Shown: piece after piece, positions 1-6,266 of the stretch
Layout: each line of letters begins with the position of its first letter
How positions within the stretch are numbered: the stretch's first letter is position 1
NCBI RefSeq assembly: GCF_005518285.1
Contig: NZ_SJDU01000050.1
Coordinates: 1 to 10,042, forward strand
Reading direction: 5' to 3'
Origin: Brachyspira catarrhinii
GTDB taxonomy: Bacteria > Spirochaetota > Brachyspiria > Brachyspirales > Brachyspiraceae
Length of the DNA stretch: 10,042 bases
Program-made: the position numbers and the translations under genes
Notes under the pieces: model-generated
Seen by the model: the letters and a program-made list of their open reading frames with translations, nothing else
Told to the model about the DNA's origin: nothing
Database searches by the model: none

Positions 1-128
1 TTGCGCTTAATTTTAATAAAAAAGGAAAAAATTTCCCGCCAGAATATTATTACGATAAATGTATAACTTGCTATTGCTGTCAAGAATTATGTCCGCATAA
101 AGCGATTGTTTTGAAAAGAAGATTTTAA
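1..128 (+). CDS. C-terminal end of a 4Fe-4S ferredoxin-type protein (probably DUF362 family), 5' truncated
   Basis: Only the last 41 codons lie in the window; the first whole codon is at base 3 and the stop is TAA at 126-128. The visible part carries one 4Fe-4S cluster signature with the spacing C-x2-C-x2-C-x3-C-P (CITCYCCQELCP, bases 60-95), preceded by a KNFPPEYYYDK stretch and followed by HKAIVLKRRF. A single ferredoxin motif right at the C-terminus, preceded by a Pro-Pro linker, is typical of DUF362 proteins, which are iron-sulfur proteins of poorly defined redox role. The cluster-binding function is read directly from the cysteines. The DUF362 assignment is an inference, because the main domain lies outside the window, and other ferredoxin-domain proteins are possible. 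It is separated from mrdA by about 140 bases that contain a promoter, so it is probably not part of that operon. Confidence 0.7.
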   Translation, partial: ALNFNKKGKNFPPEYYYDKCITCYCCQELCPHKAIVLKRRF

Positions 129-195
129 AAATTTAATCTTAAAATTTTATTTAAATATAATAAAAAGATTTTAATTAATACCGTTATTTATAGTA

Positions 196-223
196 TTGAT
201 AAAAGTATTTTTTGTAATATAAT
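196..223 (+). promoter_or_regulatory. Sigma-70-type promoter for mrdA-rodA
   Basis: A -35 box TTGATA (196-201) and a perfect -10 box TATAAT (218-223) are separated by 16 bases. Transcription would start near base 230, about 38 bases before the chosen mrdA start codon. A TTG codon at 226 would then lie at or before the transcript start, which argues against it as the mrdA start. The call rests on sequence only; in DNA this A/T-rich some chance boxes are expected, but the paired spacing and position are good. Confidence 0.6.
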
Positions 224-267
224 TTTTGATTATTCTTAAAAATATTTTCTTAAAAAGGATAAATTCG

Positions 268-2265
268 ATGGATTTGTTTGAAATAGAATTAAATAAAGAT
301 AAAAAATTTGTCGGCGAAGATTTTAGATATAGAAGAAAACTTTTGGTTGTTCTTTTCGTGTCGGTTTTCGTTGTGTCGGTTCTTATAATAAGATTGTTTT
401 ATTTGCAAATAATAAAAAACGGATATTACAGCGGTTTATCTCGAAACAATAAAGAACAAATAATACCTATTGAAGCTCATAGAGGCGAAATATACGACAG
501 AAACGGAATCATGGTTGCGGAAAATATTAAAGTTTATGTTATGTATATGATTCCAACTTATTTGCCTAAAAATTATTTTGAAAGAGAAGAGCTTTTATAT
601 AGAGTTTCAAAAATATTCAATATAGATTTGGAGCAGATAAAATCGACTTTGGATAAACTTCCTAAAAACAGCTACGAATCAATCGAAATAACGGACAATA
701 TGACGATGGAACAAATCAGTTATTTAGCCGAACGCGCCGAAGAATTTCCCGGCGTTTATTACGGAAGCAAATCGGTTAGAAATTATCCGCTCGGAGAAAC
801 GATGACTCATATTTTGGGTTATATCGGAAATATATCTCAAGAAGAATTTGAAAGCAAAAGAATCGAAGGCTACAGAAGAAACAGCATGATTGGAAAGGAA
901 GGAGTCGAGCAGTTTTACGATAAGGAGCTTCGAGGAATTGACGGATATGTTCAATGGATAGTCGACTCGAGAAATAGAGTAAAAGAAACTATAAGCCCCG
1001 CCGTTGGAAGACCTATTCCCGGAAAAAAACTTATTTTAAGTATAGATTCAAAAATTCAAAAAGACGCGGAAGATTTGCTTTACGGACAAGTGGGAACTAT
1101 AATCGTATCGCGTCCTACAACGGGAGAAATACTCGCAATGGTTAGCGCGCCTTGGTATGACCCGAATATATTTATAGGAAAAATCGACAGAGATAAATAC
1201 GCCGAACTTATAAATAATCCCGCCAATCCTTTTTGGAATAAGGCTATAAGAGGAAGATATCCTCCAGGCTCCACTTTCAAATTAATATCCGCCGCAGGTT
1301 CTCTTGCGGAAGGCAGGCTCACGGCAAATAAGACGGTATTTTGTCAAGGAGGTATGCTTCTTGAAAATAGATTTTACAGATGCACAGGACAGCATGGTTA
1401 TGTAAATATGTATAAAGCTATTCAATATTCTTGCAACACTTATTTTTATACTTTGGCTTACGAACTCGGACCGAATTTTATAAAAAAATACGCGGAAATT
1501 TTCGGCTTCGGAACTCCAACGGGAATAGATTTGCCCGGCGAAAAAATCGGAGTAGTTCCGAGTGCGGATTGGAAGAGAAGAAGAATTGGCGAATATTGGT
1601 GGGACGGAGACACTTTGCAATATGTTATCGGGCAGGGTTATATGTCCGCAACTCCGATAGCCGTTCATATGGCTACATCCGCTATTATAAACGATGGCGT
1701 TATGTATCGTCCTCATGTTGTTAAAGAAATAAGAAGTTCGCAAACGGACGAGGTAATATACAATAACGATAAAGTTGTAGTTAAAAAATTGGATATTCCT
1801 CAAAGTATGTTTACGGTTGTCAAAGAAGGAATGAGAATGGCTGTAGCTGGAGGAACGGCAAGAAACGGAGCTTGGTCTCCTTATGTAAAATTAGCCGCCA
1901 AAACTTCCACCGCCCAAAACGCTCAAGGTAGAGACCATACTTGGATTACGATTTTCGGACCTTATAATCAAAGACCTACGGACGATATGGTTGCGGTTAC
2001 CGTTATGTTGGAACATAGCGGAGGAGGAGGAGGAAGCACCGCGGGACCAATCGCTACGGCAATGTTGCGTTCTATACTTTCTGGAGAAAACGCTCTAGAA
2101 GTTAGAAATTCTATTTATTATAGAATGCAAAGAATTTATGAAGAATTTAGACTTGCAAGAGAACAAGCCGCAGCCGAAGCTTCCGAAAACGGAGAAAATA
2201 ACGATAACGAAGACGATTCTAAAAAGAAAAATAGAAATGATGACGATAGGATAAGATATGAATGA
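268..2265 (+). CDS. mrdA: Penicillin-binding protein 2, elongation-specific peptidoglycan transpeptidase
   Basis: This class B PBP cross-links peptidoglycan stem peptides during side-wall elongation, working with the RodA glycosyltransferase encoded next to it. The 665-residue product (E. coli PBP2 has 633) has a cytoplasmic N-terminus, one membrane anchor (about residues 25-47), a periplasmic dimerisation domain starting near the EAHRGEIYDRNG motif, and a transpeptidase domain. Active-site motifs are visible: S335-T-F-K338 (after PPG), S388-C-N390 and K545-T-S547, the last replacing the usual KTG. A glycine run (HSGGGGGS) follows, and the protein ends in a highly charged Glu/Asp/Asn/Lys tail of about 30 residues. 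I chose ATG 268 because AAGGA lies at 255-259, 8 bases upstream; the reading frame is open back to a TTG at 226 that lacks such a site. The gene overlaps rodA by 8 bases, so translation is probably coupled. Confidence 0.95.
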   Translation: MDLFEIELNKDKKFVGEDFRYRRKLLVVLFVSVFVVSVLIIRLFYLQIIKNGYYSGLSRNNKEQIIPIEAHRGEIYDRNGIMVAENIKVYVMYMIPTYLPKNYFEREELLYRVSKIFNIDLEQIKSTLDKLPKNSYESIEITDNMTMEQISYLAERAEEFPGVYYGSKSVRNYPLGETMTHILGYIGNISQEEFESKRIEGYRRNSMIGKEGVEQFYDKELRGIDGYVQWIVDSRNRVKETISPAVGRPIPGKKLILSIDSKIQKDAEDLLYGQVGTIIVSRPTTGEILAMVSAPWYDPNIFIGKIDRDKYAELINNPANPFWNKAIRGRYPPGSTFKLISAAGSLAEGRLTANKTVFCQGGMLLENRFYRCTGQHGYVNMYKAIQYSCNTYFYTLAYELGPNFIKKYAEIFGFGTPTGIDLPGEKIGVVPSADWKRRRIGEYWWDGDTLQYVIGQGYMSATPIAVHMATSAIINDGVMYRPHVVKEIRSSQTDEVIYNNDKVVVKKLDIPQSMFTVVKEGMRMAVAGGTARNGAWSPYVKLAAKTSTAQNAQGRDHTWITIFGPYNQRPTDDMVAVTVMLEHSGGGGGSTAGPIATAMLRSILSGENALEVRNSIYYRMQRIYEEFRLAREQAAAEASENGENNDNEDDSKKKNRNDDDRIRYE

Positions 2266-3574
2266 AAAAAGCGAAATAAAAAAATTATTTATATTCGATT
2301 TTAGAATATTGCTTGCGATAATATTTTTAATGATAGCTGGAGGAGTCGCCGTTTATTCTTCGACATATTCCGCCGAAGCGAGCAGAACTAGTTGGCTTTT
2401 TTTGAAATATCTATTCTTTTCGGTAACAGGTTTAGTTATTATGTGCATAACTATGTTTATTAATTATACTAAATTAGCCGAACATAGAATGTCTTTATAT
2501 ATTCCAATGATTGTTCTTTTGATTTTGGTTTTGATTCCAAATGTCGGAACTACGATTAACGGAAGCAGCAGTTGGCTTTTCGGAATGCAGCCTTCGGAGT
2601 TTGGAAAATTGGTAATGATAATATTTCTTGCGGGATATTTAGACCAAATTGGAGATAAAATAAAAGAAGAAAAATATTTCGCGCTTGCTGGTTTGTTTAT
2701 AGTTATTCCAATCGCTCTCGTTTTGATGCAACCAGATTTGGGAACGGTTTTGGTTTATTGTTTCATAGTTTTCGTTATGCTTTTTGTCGGAGGCGTTCCA
2801 ATAAGATATATTTTGGCTTTGATGAGTATTGGAATTATCGGGCTTTCTATTCCTATGTTTTTGGAATATAAAAGAATGTCGGACGATATAAATAATGTTC
2901 TTTTTAATTTTTTATCTCAAAGAATTTATATAGGCTATCTTGCGGGAATATTATTATTCATAGCGGTTTTGCTTTTAACGATTAACTTTTATACGAGCAA
3001 TAAATATATAGAATCGCTTTCGTTTATGTTTTTCGTTTTATTTTTAAGTATGTGCGCCGCTTTGGTATTCGATATAGGATTAAAAACCTATCAAAAAGAA
3101 AGGCTTTTGGTATTTATGAATCCTCAATTAACGAGATTAAGTTCTGGTTATAATATAATTCAGTCTTTGATAGCCGTTGGAAGCGGAGGATTATTTGGAG
3201 AAGGATTTTTAAACGGAAGTCAGTCTCAATTAAATTTTATTCCTCAGCAGGTAAACGATTTTATTTTTTCGAATATATGCGAAGAATGGGGGTTTGTCGG
3301 AAGCTCTTTGGTAGTTTTGGCTTATGCCGTAATTCTTATTAGAGGAATAACTGTCGCTTATTTTGCTAAAGACAGACTCGGAGCTTTGATAGTAGTCGGA
3401 GTTATAGCAATGTTTCTATGTCATGTCATAATCAATATAGGAATGGTTGTTGGAATGATGCCGATTACGGGACTTACTTTGCCGTTTGTGAGCAGCGGAG
3501 GTTCTTCTATTTTAACTTTTTCAATGTCGATAGGGCTTATATTTAATGTGGAAGCGAGAAGATATGTTCATTAA
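2258..3574 (+). CDS. rodA: RodA, SEDS-family peptidoglycan glycosyltransferase
   Basis: RodA polymerises lipid II into glycan strands in the elongasome and pairs with PBP2. The 438-residue product is hydrophobic throughout, with roughly ten or more membrane segments. It shows SEDS landmarks: SSWLFGMQPSEFGKL (about 104-118), QPDLGT (about 149-154), GYNIIQSLIAVGSGG (about 298-312), SQSQLNFIPQQVNDFIF with D334 at the position of the catalytic aspartate of the family, and GLTLPFVSSGGSS near the C-terminus. It is about 70 residues longer than E. coli RodA (370). Much of the extra length appears to be a hydrophobic stretch, about residues 222-272, just before the KTYQKERLL motif. The start codon lies within the end of mrdA, with TAGGAT upstream acting as a ribosome site. 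No separate promoter is seen, so it belongs to the mrdA transcript. Confidence 0.94.
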   Translation: MNEKSEIKKLFIFDFRILLAIIFLMIAGGVAVYSSTYSAEASRTSWLFLKYLFFSVTGLVIMCITMFINYTKLAEHRMSLYIPMIVLLILVLIPNVGTTINGSSSWLFGMQPSEFGKLVMIIFLAGYLDQIGDKIKEEKYFALAGLFIVIPIALVLMQPDLGTVLVYCFIVFVMLFVGGVPIRYILALMSIGIIGLSIPMFLEYKRMSDDINNVLFNFLSQRIYIGYLAGILLFIAVLLLTINFYTSNKYIESLSFMFFVLFLSMCAALVFDIGLKTYQKERLLVFMNPQLTRLSSGYNIIQSLIAVGSGGLFGEGFLNGSQSQLNFIPQQVNDFIFSNICEEWGFVGSSLVVLAYAVILIRGITVAYFAKDRLGALIVVGVIAMFLCHVIINIGMVVGMMPITGLTLPFVSSGGSSILTFSMSIGLIFNVEARRYVH

Positions 3575-3595
3575 TATTAAGTAAAATTTTAAATT

Positions 3596-4753
3596 ATGAG
3601 AAACAATATTTTAACGGAAAAAATTTTAATAGTCGATTCGAATATAGATTATGCTAAATTCATACAAAACGCTTTAAAAAAAGACGGATATTTATGTTAT
3701 ATAGCCGTTTCTTACGAGGACGCTATTAATTTGGCTCATGAAAAAATTCCAGATTGCATCATTGTCGATTATATGCTTCCTTTCGGCGGAGCTTTCAGAT
3801 TGGCGGAACATATAAGCGCAGACAATCTTATAAACAATACCGTTATACTTTTTATGACGGCAAACGACAATAAAGCCGAATGTATAAAATCTTTTGAATG
3901 CGGAGCGGACGGTTTCTTTCAAAAATCAATCGATATAGATATTTTTTTACTAAAAATGAAATCCTACATAAGATTAAAAAAAGCGGTAGAATCGAATATA
4001 ATGTATATGGATATTCTTAAAAAAGACATCGAATACGCTTCAAAATTGCAAAAAAGCATTCTCTCTTACGGAAATGTTTCAATTCCTAAAAACGATATTG
4101 CGGTTTATCATTACGCTCCAAACGAAGTATCGGGAGATTATAGCGGAATAAAAGCCGTAAACGATGGATGTTATGCGATTTTGCTTGCCGATGTTTCGGG
4201 ACATGGAGTCGCCGCGAGTATGCTTACGATATTAATAAAATCTTTTTTCGACACTCATGCTATTATAGATTCGAAAAATACTTCTCCTTCGGCATTTATA
4301 AAAGAGCTTAATAAATTTTTTATAGACGAAGGTTTTGATAAAAGTTTATTCGCTTCCGTATTTTACGCGGTTTATAATAACGAAACGGGATATTTTCTCT
4401 GTTCTTCTGGAGGTTCGCCAAAACCTCTATATTATTCAAATTTTTTTAATAAGATTGATTTTTTGGATATCGAAGGTCCTTTGGTTGGAATGACGGAAGA
4501 GAGTCAATATTACGAAACGAGCATTAAACTCGCCCATAACGACACTTTGCTTTTATTTACGGACGGCGCTTACGAAATATTTAACGATAATAATAAAATG
4601 TTTGGGGACGAAAAATTAAAATCTATTTTCTTAAAAAATATGCATAAAAATATCAATGTAATCAAAGAAAATATGATAAAAGAATTAAAAAACTTTTCAA
4701 ACAATTCTTTGCCTGACGATATAAGCATGATTTTTTTACGAAGAACAGATTAA
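3596..4753 (+). CDS. Response regulator with SpoIIE/RsbU-type PP2C serine phosphatase output domain
   Basis: The 385-residue protein has an N-terminal receiver domain (about 8-130) with phosphoacceptor D58 (IIVDYMLP), T88 and K110. The acidic pocket is reduced: D14 is followed by Ser where most receivers have a second acidic residue. A helical linker (about 135-160, DIEYASKLQKSIL) leads to a PP2C-type phosphatase domain. Metal-binding motifs are present: D199-V-S-G-H-G, T322-D-G324 and D374-D375. Proteins of this build dephosphorylate anti-anti-sigma factors, or similar STAS proteins, in partner-switching pathways when their receiver is phosphorylated. The substrate here is unknown, and no kinase or STAS gene lies in the window. 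The gene starts 21 bases after rodA with no promoter visible, so co-transcription with mrdA-rodA is likely. The ribosome site is weak (AAG/AAAA only). Confidence 0.88.
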   Translation: MRNNILTEKILIVDSNIDYAKFIQNALKKDGYLCYIAVSYEDAINLAHEKIPDCIIVDYMLPFGGAFRLAEHISADNLINNTVILFMTANDNKAECIKSFECGADGFFQKSIDIDIFLLKMKSYIRLKKAVESNIMYMDILKKDIEYASKLQKSILSYGNVSIPKNDIAVYHYAPNEVSGDYSGIKAVNDGCYAILLADVSGHGVAASMLTILIKSFFDTHAIIDSKNTSPSAFIKELNKFFIDEGFDKSLFASVFYAVYNNETGYFLCSSGGSPKPLYYSNFFNKIDFLDIEGPLVGMTEESQYYETSIKLAHNDTLLLFTDGAYEIFNDNNKMFGDEKLKSIFLKNMHKNINVIKENMIKELKNFSNNSLPDDISMIFLRRTD

Positions 4754-4795
4754 AAAATTATAACTAAATATTTTTTTATTACGATAATAAATTAG

Positions 4796-4824
4796 TTGAC
4801 ATATTATTTTTTTATAATTATAAT
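4796..4824 (+). promoter_or_regulatory. Consensus sigma-70 promoter for flbB
   Basis: TTGACA (4796-4801) and TATAAT (4819-4824) with a 17-base spacer match the housekeeping consensus at every position. An overlapping upstream TATAAT (4813-4818) would leave only 11 bases and is not usable with this -35. The predicted start of transcription near 4831 leaves a short leader of about 22 bases carrying the ribosome site GAGG (4839-4842), 10 bases before the flbB ATG. Nothing here resembles a flagellar sigma-28 promoter. Confidence 0.75.
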
Positions 4825-4852
4825 AAGATTATTAAGTTGAGGCGATATAATT

Positions 4853-5563
4853 ATGAAATTTAAAATAGCGATTTTGATTATAGTTAATTTGATAGCTTTT
4901 ACGGCTTTGCTTTATATGTTCGATATTTTCGGAGTCGTAAATTATTATACTTTAATGAGAACTAAAATAGCTCCGAATATTCCTCTTATGGCTAGATTTA
5001 CCCAAAAACCGAGAGTGGAAGATATGTCGCTTTTGGCAAGAGACGATTTGGCTAAAATGCGCGAATCTTTTAATTTGAGAGAAAGAGATATCGAGGCGCA
5101 GGAATCTTTAATCGCAAGCAGAGCAATCGAATTAAATACCCGGTCGGAATTGATAGAACAGGATAGACAGAATTTATTAAACGCTTGGTCTAATTATCAG
5201 GCTACTATGGACGAATCTTCGCAGTATCAATTGGTTCTTACCGATTTGGCTAATAAAATTAACAGTATGCCCCCTCAAAATTCTGTAGCTCTTCTTAATC
5301 AACTTGCGGCAAACGGTTCGGACGATTTGGTTATAGATGTTCTTTTGGAAATGGATTCCATAGCGGCTACGGAAGGAAGAAATAGCACGACTTCTTACCT
5401 TTTAAGTTTGATGGACGCTTCCGTTGCGGCGAGAATACTTGAAAAATACGAAGCGAGAACAAATCCAAGAAATAATACCGTTCCATCTTCGCCTAACGAT
5501 TTTCCTTCATATCCTGAAACGGATAATATGCTAAATGAGGGAATAATGGATATGGGTGCATAA
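4853..5563 (+). CDS. flbB: FlbB-like periplasmic flagellar collar protein (MotE/MgtE-N-like)
   Basis: FlbB in spirochaetes is an inner-membrane-anchored periplasmic protein that forms the base of the motor collar and helps place stators and orient the flagella. The 236-residue product fits this. It has an N-terminal membrane helix (about residues 4-24), a conserved-looking FGVVNYYTLMR segment, a long charged coiled coil (about 55-115), and a C-terminal helical domain (about 120-205) with the pattern of a MotE/MgtE N-terminal domain: NSMPPQNSVALLNQL followed by LLSLMDASVAARILEKY. A Pro/Asn/Ser-rich tail follows. Identification is by recognised pattern, not alignment. The gene stands alone here with its own strong promoter, rather than inside a flagellar motor operon. 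A generic MotE-like chaperone is the main alternative. Confidence 0.75.
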   Translation: MKFKIAILIIVNLIAFTALLYMFDIFGVVNYYTLMRTKIAPNIPLMARFTQKPRVEDMSLLARDDLAKMRESFNLRERDIEAQESLIASRAIELNTRSELIEQDRQNLLNAWSNYQATMDESSQYQLVLTDLANKINSMPPQNSVALLNQLAANGSDDLVIDVLLEMDSIAATEGRNSTTSYLLSLMDASVAARILEKYEARTNPRNNTVPSSPNDFPSYPETDNMLNEGIMDMGA

Positions 5564-5643
5564 ATTATATACATTATTTGTTCTATTAAAAGTTTTAATT
5601 TTTATAAAATCTTATTCTATTCAGATTAAACCACATTGTGATA

Positions 5644-5671
5644 TTGACATTATAATTTTATAATATATAGT
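5644..5671 (+). promoter_or_regulatory. Putative promoter of the dynamin-like cassette
   Basis: A perfect -35 TTGACA (5644-5649) is followed after 16 bases by TATAGT (5666-5671), one mismatch from the -10 consensus. Several other TATAAT-like words in the same stretch (5651-5656, 5659-5664) are too close to the -35 box to pair with it. The start of transcription would be near 5678, leaving a leader of about 17 bases with GGTAGG (5681-5686), whose AGG lies 8 bases before the ATG at 5695. The cassette therefore has its own promoter separate from flbB. Confidence 0.5.
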
Positions 5672-5694
5672 ATAAGCTATGGTAGGTTTACATA

Positions 5695-6249
5695 ATGTTA
5701 AATATTAATTCTAAAGAAGATTTAAAAAATATTTATCGAGATATAAAAAATGATATTGACGATATATTAATAGATGTTTCTAATGCAAATATTGAAAAAG
5801 AGGAAGATACTATTTTTATTAAGGAGTTAATAAAAGAAATGGAAAAACTTAATAAACAATTTGATGAGGATATAGATTTTTTAGAAAAGAATTCCGAATG
5901 GGAAAAATTTACTATAGCTTTTTTCGGAGAAACTAACGCGGGTAAAAGCACAATAATAGAATCCTTAAGAATTATTTTTGATGAACTAAATCGAAGAAGA
6001 GAAATAGAAAATAATATGAAAGAAGTAAAAATTATGGAAGATAAATTAGAAGAAAAGTCTAACGAATTATTATCTTCTTTAAGCAAACTAAATAAAATCG
6101 CAGAGGACGAAGATATGAAAAGCATTGATGAAATAAAAAAATTACAAAGCTATATTAAAAAAGGTTTTATATTTTCAATAATATTATCAATTATTTTATC
6201 GGGCGGTAGCGTATTGTTAATTTTAAAATTTGTTTTTGGAATAATTTAA
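5695..6249 (+). CDS. leoC: LeoC-like protein: P-loop half of a split dynamin-like GTPase, membrane-anchored
   Basis: The 184-residue protein has a helical N-terminus (1-65), then a strand and Walker A/G1 motif, IAFFG-E-T-N-A-G-K84-S-T (G78 to T86), then a charged coiled coil (about 95-155), and ends in a single membrane segment (about 157-182). No G3 (DxxG) or G4 (NKxD) motif follows, so it cannot form a GTPase alone. Those motifs are at the start of the next gene. In enterotoxigenic E. coli, LeoB and LeoC, encoded upstream of leoA, have been proposed to form together a second dynamin-like protein, and the order and split here match that picture. The leoC name is assigned by gene order and is less certain than the homology class. 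It has its own promoter and a GGTAGG ribosome site, and the next gene starts 17 bases after its stop. Confidence 0.65.
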   Translation: MLNINSKEDLKNIYRDIKNDIDDILIDVSNANIEKEEDTIFIKELIKEMEKLNKQFDEDIDFLEKNSEWEKFTIAFFGETNAGKSTIIESLRIIFDELNRRREIENNMKEVKIMEDKLEEKSNELLSSLSKLNKIAEDEDMKSIDEIKKLQSYIKKGFIFSIILSIILSGGSVLLILKFVFGII

Positions 6250-6266
6250 TCATTGGTTAAAATTTT

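Noticed and set aside
129..195. A possible stem (AATCTT at 135-140 with AAGATT at 165-170) after the ferredoxin gene
   Set aside because: There are only six pairs around a 24-base loop and no T tract, so it is not a convincing terminator or regulatory RNA.
226..267. An upstream TTG start that would lengthen PBP2 by 14 residues
   Set aside because: It has no ribosome site and lies at the predicted transcription start of the promoter at 196-223. ATG 268 has AAGGA 8 bases upstream.
1282..1803. A 173-codon antisense reading frame inside mrdA
   Set aside because: It is the mirror of conserved transpeptidase codons, has no ribosome site and no recognisable domain.
5588..5612. A weak A/T hairpin after flbB (AAGTTTTA / TAAAATCTT) as a terminator
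   Set aside because: It needs a bulge, has no G/C pairs in the core and no T run after it; such pairs are expected by chance in this A/T-rich spacer.
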